Shown here: positions 35,201-51,842 of the stretch, piece after piece | Layout of the letters: every line of letters starts with the position of its first letter | How positions within the stretch are numbered: the stretch's first letter is position 1 | Assembly: GCA_013399695.1 (NCBI GenBank) | Contig: VXAU01002343.1 | Location: 324,645 to 388,644 of the forward strand | Origin: Formicarius rufipectus | Taxonomy: Eukaryota > Chordata > Aves > Passeriformes > Formicariidae | Length of the DNA stretch: 64,000 nt | Direction: 5' to 3' | Notes under the pieces: model-generated | Told to the model about the DNA's origin: nothing | The model's input: the letters and a program-made list of their open reading frames with translations, nothing else | Database searches by the model: none | Program-made: the position numbers and the translations under genes

Positions 35201-37312
35201 TTTTGTACCCTACTAGAGTTACAAAACACTTGCAGGAGAAGTTACATACTTTATAATTTTATTAGGTAGCTTTGATAGATTAAATGTTCTTTGCTGAAGA
35301 TATTTGAACTTCTCTGCACCTTCCTATGAATTTGATGTTGTATCTCTAACTTCATTTGTAACTCAGATAAAATACATTTAGAGAGTCAATTGCAGTAATA
35401 ATGTCTGTATTTTTATTTCTGAATAAAAAATTTATTCAATATGATATCTGAAAGATTTTTTTTTTTTTAATCCATTGGAAACACAGGGACTAGCAGTGGT
35501 AGCTCCCTGAATCGTTATATTATGCCTTTGAACATAACACCTAGGAGCTCATCAGAGTGGACTCCCCAGACCTGAGACCAGAGACTCTGCCTCTGTTTTA
35601 GGAGAGATACACTTCACAATCCCAGTCTGTGTGTGTGTATCTTGGCTAGCTCATGTCTGAAGAGCAAGTTTGCTTCCAGCGGACCTCTGGGAGAACATTG
35701 TGCCTGAGAAATGGGGAACAGCACCCACACAGGAGTTTTCCTCTTAGGCAGCAAGGATATGTACAGGACAGCAAAAAGGGATCAAGAGTGCTGATCATAC
35801 CTGTTTCAAAGTGGTACAAAACCTATCTTGACAACAAAAGCAAGAAGTTCTAAAGGTGAACTGTGACGCATCACTAGCCTGCACTGCAGATAGAACCTCA
35901 GAGAAAACATTTCTACTAAGCAGGATTCAAAACTGCAATTCTGATTTTATCTGGGTTCTAATAGAATTGCAATGCCTTTTAATTGGTACTAAAAAGTAGG
36001 AATTAGAGCTGAAATCCAGAAGGTTCTCTGCAGGGTTTGTGGCATCTATACCAGTAAATGAAACAGATCCAGGGGACCCAAGTGCTGAGCCATGTTTGGC
36101 CATATTCTTTAACCTTTAGGACTCCCCACAACATAGTTTGGATGTGTATCACCTATCAGACAGTTCCTGAGCAAAGCTGAGAGACTAGTACATATCAGGG
36201 ATCATTCCAACAAATTTTGGTGTAAGCAGTGTTTAGCAAGCAGTGTTTAGCTGATAATTTTGTGATCAGACAATGTACTCTGCTTTTTGGTCTCTAGTAG
36301 TCCTTGAGTCTAATGCATCAATTCAGCAATGAGCTCCAGGTACAGAAACATGATCTGAAGTTCAATGTTACTGAAATATTGACTTTCTGCAACTATTTGA
36401 TTAACCTTTAAGATGTCTCACTGATATTCACAGCTGAGCTTCAAATTCTGCGTTTGAGCTTCTGATGATGCTGGCATCTCTTCCAAGCTGTGTTCTGCTT
36501 ATATTTGACACTTCTCTGGTTAATTTTGTTAGGGTAATACCTGAATTTCAGTAATTTTCTCCTATATATTCCCATTCATCTGACAAAAACGATACTAAAT
36601 ATATCACTCCCACAGGCTTTGCTCTGTTTCTAGGAGGCAAAGATTTTTTTAACATGTTTATCCAAATCAAGTATCATAACTTCCAGCCAGATACATAAGA
36701 ATTTTCCTATTAGTAATTCAGCAAGCATATATTTCTAGACTATATGGTGTTGTTTGATAAGACAGCAGGCAAGTAACTATTTTCTGATTTAAAGATAGTT
36801 TATCTTCTTTGACAGTTTTTTTGCTAGTTAAAAAAATGTCTTGGAAATACCACCTTCTCAAATACAGCACAGATTGTGATAGGCAGATAAGTATCTAAAT
36901 ATTATTGATCTCATAACTTTTTCTATGTTCATCAGGGTCAGTTGACAGAAATCAATTCACATGGTAACACACACATTCACAAAGTTAAGTGTTAAAATTA
37001 AAATACTGCTTGTATGACACTGACAAACTATAGATAACTCCTGCCTATGCTGATGATGAATCTTCAAAGTGTCAAAATACTTTCATCAAAGAGAGGGTTG
37101 CCAAAAATCAATATAATCTACTTGTCACGGAATGATGACAATTTCAAGCAACGTCCTAGTGCACCGATGAGATCATTTATGCAAATGTCCTTTTCCATCT
37201 TCTTCCCCTTCCCCACCCTCCCCTGGGCATAGTCAAATTAAGATTGACACAGAACTTCAGGTATGGTGCATTTCTTAGAGCACTTAAAATCTCCAGTGAC
37301 TATTAATACAAA
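32216..37312. other. No gene seen
   Basis: AT-rich DNA with low-level simple repeats, including a perfect 14-bp tandem AAGCAGTGTTTAGC at 36224-36251. No open frame with recognisable protein similarity. Confidence 0.6.
36224..36251. repeat. 14-bp perfect tandem duplication
   Basis: AAGCAGTGTTTAGC repeated twice without mismatch. A local slippage or duplication event. Confidence 0.9.
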
Positions 37313-37560
37313 TGAATAACTATACCCAAATCGACGATTTTTCCCCCGATACTTGTTGTTCCCCTGCCCCAGCTCGTGTTGCAGGCGTGGCTGCAGTGCC
37401 ACATTTGAATCATTCGGTGGCCGAGAGGAAAAGGCGAGGTCTTCCCCTGGTGCTCTGACCCACGTGGGCTCCCAGGATTGCTCAACAACCTGACATTATT
37501 GCTTTTCTGCTTTTCTGTTTGCTGGGTTTTTTTTTTCTTTAATGTTAATCTGAAATGGGC
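37313..37560. other. CpG-containing segment of unknown origin, 5' of SINE copy C
   Basis: GC-richer and carrying many more CpG than the surroundings (for example CGACGA, CCCGAT, GGCGAGG, CACGTGG), ending in a T run. The minus strand is open from 37722 to 37303, but the frame runs through the SINE and has no recognised domain. TTGTTGTTCC at 37353-37362 recurs at 37799-37808, just after the SINE tail, so this segment and the SINE may have inserted together. Alternatives are an unrelated older element or a retroposed transcript fragment. Confidence 0.4.
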
Positions 37561-37798
37561 GGCGGGCGTTGGCCGAATGGTGTAAGTCGCCACCTGTGGA
37601 GCCGGCTCCTCCTCTGAGGACGCCGGTTCCAATCCTGAGGAACTCGCTGTCGCCATCCGAGCTGCTTGGCCGTGGCAAATGAACCTCAGGAGTAAAGGAG
37701 GTGGAGCCAGTTCCGCGCACACTGTGCCTCACCTAAAAAATCCATTGCGCAGGCTTATCCCAAGATCTTCGTTCGTGAAATCTAGCCAACAACAACAA
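37561..37798 (+). mobile_element. tRNA-derived SINE copy C
   Basis: The same family as 25763-26002. The head GGCGGGCGTTGGCCGAATGG is closer than copy B to a tRNA-Leu/Ser A box. The variable-arm-like block follows, then the B box with one change (GGTTCCAATCC), the body, and the 3' hairpin with one arm decayed (CTTCG/TGAAA). The tail is CCAACAACAACA. No clear target duplication is seen at the tRNA start; the best candidate direct repeat lies about 200 bases upstream (37353-37362 with 37799-37808). The tail and flank form the palindrome AACAACAATTGTTGTT. Confidence 0.9.
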
Positions 37799-37808
37799 TT
37801 GTTGTTCC

Positions 37809-41832
<4,024 letters not shown>

Positions 41833-44800
41833 TTTCTTAATTGGGAAAAGTAGGAGTTGATAAAGTGAAGTATAAACAATAGAAAATGTTGTGACTCTGG
41901 GTGAATAAGCAGATGAGTTTTATAAAGGGTCAGACAAACCCTGAGACACGTTATCCATTACTATTCTAATCTCACACATTATCTATCATTATGACAAACA
42001 TTCAGGCTATTTTCATTTTTCTGAACTGTGGCCAATTTCTGCACCTAGTGAGTTCAGGGTCACACATGAGTCTGTGGACACTGTAAGCACTGCAAAACAT
42101 GAAATCAGGTACTGGCATCACAGAGGAGACCAATAAAGTTACAAGAGATTCAATAATATTTGAAATGTCTGAAAATTGAAAACATCAGTGAGAAAGTTTT
42201 AAGTGCGGGTAAATGGAACTGCAGTCTGAGCGAAGACCTTTCAGCACAGGGGTGTACAGCTGCATGCCTGGAAAGAGCCTTTCAGGGTCCTTCCCCAAGA
42301 GGCAGTGTGAGTCCCTGTGCCATCTCCAGGTGCACCATTTCTTTTGCCTGCTAAAAGGGCTGCAGTGTGTGCTGACTTCTCTTTGGCTTGAATAAAATTT
42401 GAGGCACTCTTTAATTTTCACATTTTTCACCCCTTCCAGGCCTATCAATTTTCATATGATCAAGTCAATGTAGAAGAGGCAGCAGAAAAACACCAGTGGA
42501 AGAAAGAGGGAGTCTACATGATGGAAGGGAACTAAGAAAGAATTTGGAAAAAGGTGAGAATTGGATTTGAAACAGAAAGGGGAAAGAAAAAGAAACGTTC
42601 CTCCTGCAACCTGTCTGAACTTCCATTCCATTCCTCACTCACCCAGCTTTCCTATTAGGATAGTAAAATTTATCTTGTATCTTGCATGACACACACAATT
42701 CATCAGATGTGTGTGTTGAGTGTTCACAAATATCCACATGCATGTAGGTTTGCACTGGTATTCACTCTCTACGTTGGGAAATGTATCTCCATTATTATTA
42801 CTAAATATCCCAATGTGAATTTGCATTACAGTAATTTCATAAAATAAAGCCTATTCTTTTCATAAATTGATATCTGAAGTATCAACCAAGAAATACTGTT
42901 AATTAAAAAAGACGTTACTGTCTTAAATATTTTGTTGTAGTTCATAGAGCTCCAAATTTTCCTTGATGGCCTATTTCAGTGGCTCATGAGTTATTTGGCC
43001 TCTTATCAATTATTTAATTTTTAAAAATATGAAATAAATATTTTCTAAAGCCCTGAAAGCCATATTCATACACAGGCTGATGTTTCACCTTGTTGCTTTT
43101 AAGTACTAATGATGCAGGCATTCAGAAGTATTTGAATGTCTAAAGATGTATCACAGGTTCAAAAGTAGGTGCATAAGATACTATTGAAGCATAATCTGTG
43201 AAATAGGCAGCTAGCACATTTATGCATTGCTTTCAGTTCTATTATGCTGCTACTAAATAAATTTGAAATCTAGTCTTGTAATGGTAAAGTTAGTGGGTTT
43301 TAATTAATTTTCTTAAGGGCAAGCATAACTACAGTGTATCTTTTACAGATAATAACTATATAATGCATAATCTTGTGATTTTCATTCCTTGTTCAAAATA
43401 GATATTTTAAAATTTATTAGTATTAGTTTGTTAGTAAACAACAACCTTACAGATTAGGTTGTCTTTTATGTATTTATCACAAAAACACTGTTGTCAGATT
43501 GCTGTGCAATAAGTGACTTACAAGCTACTAGACCAACATTGGTAAAAACTAGGTAAGAGGCACTTGTCCTCTAAGGTTAGTTTTTACAGTATTTATCAGA
43601 ATATTTTAGTTAAATTATATTTAGTTAAGTTATATGGCAATAATATAAATGACTAAAGAAACTGTATGGTATCTTCTCTATGGTTTTCAAACTTAAGACT
43701 AATTCTGTCATGGCAATTCTATTTTCATACATAGAGGGGTAAGCTTCGATTAGTTTAGGTCTTTCATTCAAAGCAAGAGTTTATGGAAATATCTCCTTCT
43801 CTCTGCTAATATTTTAAAACCTTTGAATGCTTTCATCAAGAAAGCTGAAAGAGAAAATCTGTTAGTCCTTTCCTCTGTTTTGTGGTTTTTTTTCGCTTCT
43901 GCTTTCACTTTCTCTGACAGAGATGAAATAAAATAAGAAAACAAAACTTAGTAATACTTAAGAAATCTAGGGTGACAAATGGAGCATAGAGACTGCTGAG
44001 AATATTTCAAAGACTGTCAGCAAAGAGATGTTCCAGACTCCACCTAAGCAGAAAACCTCCTGGTCTTCTCTGTCATAGTCTATCGTGGTGCTGGTGAACT
44101 ACAGCTCCTGCATGCTCCCGCCCCCACTCTGGCCAGCCTGCAATAAAACCCACAACTACATTTTAAATCAGAGCTAATGAGAGGCTTTTATGAGCAAGAC
44201 AGACTAGGAAGCCAGAGACTGACTCCAGAGTGAAGAGATAAGACTGATAGCACTTAGAAACAGTGGTCTTTTGGGAGCTTGTGAAGGAAAAGGTCTGAGA
44301 TCAAAGTAGCCAGTAATTATAGAAATGGGAGAAAATGGGAAAAGCAATGTGTTACAGGAGTTAACTGGCAGAGAAGAAAATTAGTGTGAAAATTAGAAGT
44401 GTGAAACTGGATGAGAAGCTGTAAAGGACAGAGAAACAAATGCAGAGAGGAAACAAGTGGAATGGGAAAATGTATTTGTCTGATATGGGCAGTAAGGGCA
44501 CAAACTGACATAAGCACACTTTACAAAATCTAATGGAAGACTGTGTCTTGGAACAGACACCCAGATTTAGTTTGCTATTACCATGTCATGAATGACACCT
44601 GAGAAAAGCATGGAAAAATTGTGAGTGAAGGATCAGGTTGTGTTTCCCACCTCTGAGCTGTGCAGTGTGATTGGGCTCTCTGTGCCCTGCAAGAACTAAG
44701 CACACATATTGTCCTCCAGCATCTCTCTAGCCATGCTGACACCTCCTTCTGGAGACACGAGCAGATTTTAATCCTGCTGGTGACTTATTTCTGTGTCACT

Positions 44801-46513
44801 ATGAACTCTGGGAATATATTTTCGTGGTTTGTTTCCATTTTAGTTTTCTTAAAAAACCCAAAAGGTAAAACAGTATTGCCTATCAAGAAATTAAAGTCAG
44901 AAGTAGTGTGATCTGAGTAAACATCACACAATCTTTTGTGCTCTTGAATCACACATCAGAACACAGGTGGATCAGACCTTTTGCTCAATTCAACTGTATA
45001 ATGAACAAAACTGACCTGTAGAGCACAAGTTTCTTCTGTTATGGATTGTGTTGCAGTGAATAGGAAAGACTGAACACATAAAAGTGTGTTAGGGATTGAA
45101 AGTTGAAAAATGTGGCAGAAAAAAGTAAAAGGGAGGAAAGTAAATAGGAAATGTACTTATATGAGAAGATAAGATGTGGTGGGAAAGCAGTGGCTGACAT
45201 AACTTCAGAAAAAAAATGAATTTTTGAGATATAAAAGAAATAAAGAAATGCCAGGGTTACTCCAACAAAAGATATAATGAATTGTAAATATTGATACAGA
45301 CAAAAATAGAGCAAATACTTCTGCTCAGGATTCTAAAAGAAACACAATACTTAACTAACATCATATTATAGGGATCCAATTAAATCTGTTCATAACTGGG
45401 GACACATTAAAAGATAATCTATTGGAATTAGTTTTACATCAACAGGACTCTGTAACCTTATACATACATTTTCAGCAAGTGGGTTGGAGGATTTTCTGGA
45501 TTTTTCTTAGCTAGTATTATATTAGTATATTGAAGACATTTAAAAGATTCAGAAAATTTCAAGTTGCTGTAATGGGAAGTTATGGGTAATTATGTCACAC
45601 TAGGAAGAGACATAGAAAAGCTAGTATGGAATTACAATATGTCAAAACTAAATGTAAATAATATAATCAGGGTGAACTGATACCATATAAGTTGAAAAAA
45701 AGCTGTTTTAAGTCAAATCAGATGCAGTTTCTGGTGATATTAGAATTTTGTTTGGTGAATTTTTTGCATAAACAAAACTTATGAGGCTTTTGACCTAACA
45801 AGTCTTATCCTTTAATCAGCAGATTAGTGATAAACAGTACAATAAAGCATATATTAAAAAGACAGATAATTAGATAATTGATTAGTTGTGAAAACAACCT
45901 GCAATAAAGATTTATTATGAAACTTGGGCTGTTTCAAGAAATAAATAGTGTAAACCCCCATGGTTCTAAGTATAATTCAGGAGTATGCTTTATATTCCCA
46001 CAGAAGAAACCCATGAAGGTTACGTAAACTTAACAGATAAGGGTATGGCCAAGGAGATCAAAGCCAGAATGGAAATAAAATGAATATTTTACAGAAGAAC
46101 ACAAATTCTGTTCCTTCTGCATCACCTAAACCCAAAATCCAATACCTGCTGTACAGTGGGAAACTATTTCCTGATAGCTGGAAACCTGAAAAAGAAATTC
46201 AAGATCATTAGAGAAAAACAAATAAAAATTAGTTCCCAGTAAAATATAGAGAAAACAGTGTTTAATGAAAGGAGGAACAAGCAAGGAAGGGGTTAATGAA
46301 AAGTGGTGGTGGTTTTCTACCTTTAGGTAGTACTGGTGAGATTGGTACTGGCAAACTGCCTCCTGTTCTGCATACTGCACGGAGTTCATTTCTAAAGCTT
46401 CACTGAAAAAGTTGGAGAAGTTATAGAAAAAAAGCTGCAAAATTATTCCACACTGCAGAAAATTCAGGTGAGTGAGGACTTAAAAATATTTGTCTGTTTG
46501 TCTTAGGAAAAAA
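41833..46513. other. No gene seen; one complex hairpin
   Basis: AT-rich DNA without recognisable coding sequence. The 46-base hairpin at 43542-43587 is the only structured item noted. Confidence 0.6.
43542..43587. repeat. 46-base hairpin with two paired segments
   Basis: GTAAAAACTA (43542-43551) pairs exactly with TAGTTTTTAC (43578-43587). Inside, AGAGG (43556-43560) pairs with CCTCT (43568-43572) around a CACTTGT loop, leaving a small internal bulge. It is short for a microRNA precursor and pairing does not extend outward. Confidence 0.85.
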
Positions 46514-46600
46514 GCACAAAAAACCCCCCCAAAAACCTAACCAAACAAAACACAAAACAAACAAACAATGCCCAAACAAAAACAAGCAAACAAAAAACCA
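46514..46600. repeat. AAAC/AAAAC/CCAAA-rich tract
   Basis: Low-complexity A/C sequence with repeated CAAACAAAC units and a run of C near 46524-46532. It explains the cysteine- and leucine-rich frame on the minus strand. Confidence 0.9.
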
Positions 46601-46639
46601 GACTGGCAGGCAGCTTGATTGCATTGTGTAAGCTCCCTC

Positions 46640-46940
46640 ATAAGGTACTAAGTCTTTAATCTATCAGGGACAGAACCCAGTGGTTAGAAATGGAAGACAG
46701 GAAATTTCAAAATGGGAAAAAGATTAAAAATTAAACAATGTAGGTAATCAACAGCTGGAACAAACTCCCAAAGGGAAAGGTATATTGTTCATTACTTGAT
46801 GCTCTCAAATCAAAACTAGGCATCTTTCCAGAAAATACACTTAGTATTGAGTCACTGAAGAGAAATATAATGTCCTGTAACACGCAGGACATATATGACT
46901 AGATGGTTTAATGGTCTCTTTTGGTCTTAAGATTTGTCAG
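46640..46940 (+). mobile_element. Ancient CR1 3' end
   Basis: A diverged plus-sense CR1 tail of an old branch. It reads GGTAATCAACAGCTGGAACAA (the AACCACTGGAACAA-type motif), then TCAAATCAAAACTAGGCATC, then CGCAGGACATATATGACTAG and TTTAATGGTCTCTTTTGGTC near the end. These phrases match the order expected in old CR1 subfamilies shared by birds and other reptiles. No reading frame survives. Confidence 0.8.
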
Positions 46941-49900
46941 TCAAAGGTAAAATATTGCTTCACAAAATTTGATTTTAACCCTCCTTCTACCACACAGTAT
47001 GCCTAGATAATGTCTGTCAAATAATTCATTTCAAGACATTTTTAATCAGTTACTGACAGTGTTTGGTCAATGTGCTTGGATCTTGATGCTTGGACCCCCA
47101 TCTTACAGTCTTGCATACTGATGGCTACTGTCATAGCCTAAGTCAGTAAAAAGAATGCAGAGAAAAAAAAGAAGTCCTAAGTAAAAGCCTATGAGTGAAC
47201 TAGTGATCTTCTTACACTCAGGAAAATATAGATAGATTCCAGTGAGTAAGACATGAAAGTGTAGAGTGCATGGCAACAGTTTAGTGACCAAAACGTCTTG
47301 AGGTCTGTAGGTGATTTCATTCAGTGATCAAGAAAAATGAATCTATAGTGTGTGTGCAATTACAAAAGACTTTACAAAACGTATGCCCAAAAATGCACCT
47401 AAAAATTGATGTTGCTTCACTACATGGTATCTTTTCTATTTGCTGGTAATACAGCCTCATCTTTGGTGGACTTCACACTGCCAGGGTCATAACTGGAGAA
47501 GGAGCCTCTTCTCCAAATCTTCACAAATTAAAAAAATAAAAGTCATAAAGAAGGAAATATTTCATGGGTCCAATTATACCCTCAGAGACAAAATGTGGCC
47601 TCACTTGGAAGTATTGTAGAACTTTGAGCACAATAACACGGCACCTAGTGGCCTACACATCTTTTGGTGTAGTTTGAAAAACCTCTGAGCCTCCCTGCTA
47701 AAGATCCTGTAGTTCTGGAGTACATGACAATGGACAAGAAGAAAGCTGGAGAGAGTATCAGTCCCTGCTCATAATGTAGGGTATAGTAATATAAGCCCAC
47801 CACCACCACTGTTCTGTCTGAACTAAGTGGTAATTACCAAGTGATTGTCTTTTGAGTTCACTAATTCTGCAGGACTTCAGAGGATGGGTAAAACATCCTT
47901 TTGTAGTGCTTCTGCTCCAGACAGAATATTCTAGGGATCAAACTTAGCTTCCCAAGGACTTGTGGATATGTATATGAACTAATACAATTTTGCATCTCCA
48001 TCAGGAGCTAATAGAGTAGTGGTTTACATCCTGCTCAAACATGAATATAAGGGAAGCTTTAAACTGTTTTCTCAGCATCTGATAATACCTACTTTGCATG
48101 CAGATAAACTCAAGCACAGGAAATTTAACTGAATTAGCCTGCCATTTGTGGCAATTTAGGGGCAGACACAGGAACACATTCTCAGATAGTGCAAGTTCTC
48201 ATCAAATGGTAGAGGCAGAGTTTGTCATTTACATAATTTTGGGACAAATTTAATTTCTTTCCATTTGAATGTTGTATTTACAGTTAAAATTAACTGTGTA
48301 AAGAATTGTCTATCCATGAAAATGTAGCTTGTGTCCTATGCACATGTATCCTACCTGTCATATTCTCTGACATAAATATGAATTAAAAGTTCATTTTCTT
48401 AATTCAACTCTTTCTTACATATCAGTAATATAATGCAACTACAGTATTTTCTGTGAGCTGTATTTTCTAATTCTGCAGGTGAGTGAGATTTTTTATAGCT
48501 TCACATGAAGACAAATATTAAAGCTTCCAGTATTGTTCTCTAAAATCCACTAAAAACAATTCTGAAGTCATGGTAGTGTATCTTTGTCTGTCATTTTGCA
48601 AGTGAGTTTTACTGTCACTCCTTTGTCTAGAAATCAGGTTATTAAGTGTCATCCTTACAGGGAAAACAAATAGTCATTACTTTTCCATGCAAAATTAAAT
48701 TATTTTTAAGGTATATACGCACATACATAATTGCACATAATTTGCTGAAATAGCAAATTGCATTTGTGTAGCATTATGTTTGAGATTGGGTCTCTTTTTC
48801 AAATTCAAATATTACAACAATCTTGTTTTAGAAAGGCAATATTTGACTTGTAAAGGAAGCCCAAGGAGACATAAGAATTGTCTTATACTCACTTTTTGCA
48901 ACAATCAAACAAATCATGACAAGTACCCCTATACTTCTCATTAGTCCTGAATTAGGCGACTTATCAACATTCTGATGTCATCAGTTTTATCACTAAATTC
49001 ATTCTAAGTGTGGGGTGTTTTTTTTAACATGTATCATGGCTTTTTACAGCTTGACAACCTTATCTATCTTTTGATTGTAGCATATGCTTTTTGTGAAATA
49101 GTCTGATTGCCATAATATCTGAACATTCTCTTGCACCTTGCCAGGTTTTAAGAGAAGACTACGCCCACCAATTGTTCTCTCTAATACTATAGTTCTCTAC
49201 TAAAAAGTATTTTAACTCATTTTTTACTATGAGTTATGTCTATTTTTTCATCATAATCAATCCAAGACTCCAGATGCCAGTACAGAAAACATAGTATAAG
49301 TGAGGAATTCAGGCATCATGTGAGAGCTTAGAATAATAAAACATTCCTTTACAGGTTCAATTTTCAGGAAAAGATAATCCTGAGAAGCTTGTATGCAATC
49401 TTTTGACCACACATTTCTACAGTTCATAGCTTTGTACACATCTAAAAAGCACAAACCATTATGTGTTTGGGAATAAGAAGTAGTTTCATCTAATCTGTCA
49501 CCTGGGTACCACAAAACTTCCCATCCAATTCCTTCTATTGATCCTCTCCTTCCACACTTGTTATGGATGCATATTCAAAATGCAGCCTCCTTTCATCTTT
49601 TCAGAACACAATAAGCCAAGGCAGTACCAGTTAACAGCAACTACACTGCGACTTTCTTGCTTTTGCTGTAGCTTTCTCTTTATCACCCCTAAACCCACTT
49701 TTTGCTTCCTTTGTTTCACCACAGTGCTTTATGTAAAGGCTTTAGCTATGAGAAGCGAAAGTTGGAAGGTGACAAGAATGTCATGCTTCAAACCAAAATA
49801 TTAATGACATTATGTAAGAGACTTATAAACCCATTTTTCCCTAGCAACAGCATGCACACCCTTGAAGTAAGACTTTAGTGGCTCAGCCTTGCAAAGCACA

Positions 49901-51728
49901 ATGGTACATACTGAGTTTCCCATCTTTTTTCTAGCACTTAAGCATTGAACAGCCTAACCCTCCTTTGATATCATTCTTCTGCCTCATTCATATTTAAAAT
50001 GGCATCATGCAGCAGAGTGACAGGAAGCAAAATGGAAGTCTATTATCTTCCCCAGTTTCCTGGTATTTAAATTTATTTTTTTTCTCGCATTACAAGAGTA
50101 GAAAGTGAAACCTCAGAAGAATGTCTTTCATTAGGAGTAATGGTGATATTTTATCTTAGCCACCCACCAAGCACAGATGTATTGGTCTTGCTAAGTATGA
50201 GTAACAGGCAGCACAAAAGCCAAGAAAAACACTAAGCTCAAGTGCCCCTTCTTGTCTTTTTACGTTGCTACCATTATGATATGATAGAACATAATCATAT
50301 GGGAATTAAACACATAATTTTGTTGTAAGAAATAACATCTGGTTTGCCTTATTCTCAGGTCCCAGAGGATTAATTTGTTTGCTTTTGTTCAGAAATGGAA
50401 GAAGGACCTGCATTTGAAAAAGCAGAAGGAAAATTATCTCCTCAATAGTTACAAAAGTAACACCAGTGAGTAATCACTCAGAATTTCACATTTCTGAGAC
50501 CTCAGTGTGCCTGGATATCTCTGTCTGCCAACAAGCACTGACAGGTTGCAAATGCACTTGGCTTGAGACCTCCCTCCAGAGAGCACAAGCCATCATATAG
50601 CTCCTCCATATATATCAATCTTTATTCCTGGATCCTTGGCAAGTTGCATTGCAGGCATAGCTCCCTAATAGTAAAGGCATGCCCCAGGGAACAGACTTTC
50701 AGTGAAGGATATTAAAAAATCCCCAACTCTTTCTGAAGATGCAAATTCTGTGTCTATTACAAAAGTAAAAGGATTCAGTGAAAGCAGAAATTTGAATTCC
50801 AAAGACATGCCAGCAAGTGCCGCAATGCCAACGCTGATACAGTAGACCCACATATAGGAAACTGCTGAGTAGCAGAAGAAAATAGAGCTGTCAAATCACT
50901 TGCTGTTTTTAAAATAGTATACTTGGCTATTTTAATATCTAAAGATGCATGGAAATGAAGATAAGAAAACCCCATCCACAGCGCATTAAACATGTCTCCT
51001 GCTTGTTTGGACAATTAGCATTTCTATATAGAGATTTGTAAAATCCCAAATCAAATCAAACCATTGAGAGAAATGCTTTCTTCTTATTGTAGAATCGTTG
51101 CAATATTTACTTTGCTGTTTTAAATGGATTGGACTGCCAGCCATATGGGGAAATGCTCACCTCCTCATCTGTTCTCTCTCAGGATAGTGCAAAAATAAGA
51201 TTTCTGCTCCCTCTTCTTCACTATCTTTGTGAAGGCAGTAAAGGAAATGACAGTTCACAGTTTTTTTCCTATATTAGTAGGATGTACCTGTACTTTTCTA
51301 TCTTCCTGCCCTGACAGAGGCAACAATAAAACAGAACTTGAGGCTGAGGATTTTTAAGTTTGCTTGCTTAGAGTCACTGAGCTAGCCCTGTAGAAAAAAT
51401 CTACTGGTCTTGGTGATGGTACAAGTCCTTCAAAATGAAAGATAAAAAATAATGTCTGTTTTTCAGTCATTCTAGTAGTTTTCAGTGGCCCAAATTTAAA
51501 CTCTTCAGACCTTTCAGATACACTAAATAATGCATCTACTCCAAATGTCATGCTTCACAATATCAGAACTAAAAAGCTTCTGATAATTCTGAACTTTAAA
51601 ATCTTTGTTGCAGTACCTCTGCACAACCTTTAGTTTTATACTCTACCTTAAAAATAAGAGCTTAAGCACTCTTTCTCAAAGTGTATGGCTTGAGATGTAA
51701 CTGCCACACAAAAAGAATGTGAATTTGA
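46941..51728. other. No gene seen
   Basis: AT-rich DNA. A near-palindrome ACAGTTAA-AA-TTAACTGT lies at about 48280-48297. No recognised gene or repeat family. Confidence 0.6.
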
Positions 51729-51793
51729 AACAAAACAAAACAAACAAAAAAATAAACAAACAAATCCCCCCAAAACAAAAACAAAACAAAACA

Positions 51794-51838
<45 letters not shown>

Positions 51839-51842
51839 ACAA
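51729..51842. repeat. AAAAC/AAAC tract followed by (CAA)n
   Basis: AAAC and AAAAC units change into about 14 uninterrupted CAA/AAC units (about 51797-51838). The minus-strand frame reads as a leucine or valine run and is artefactual. Confidence 0.92.
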
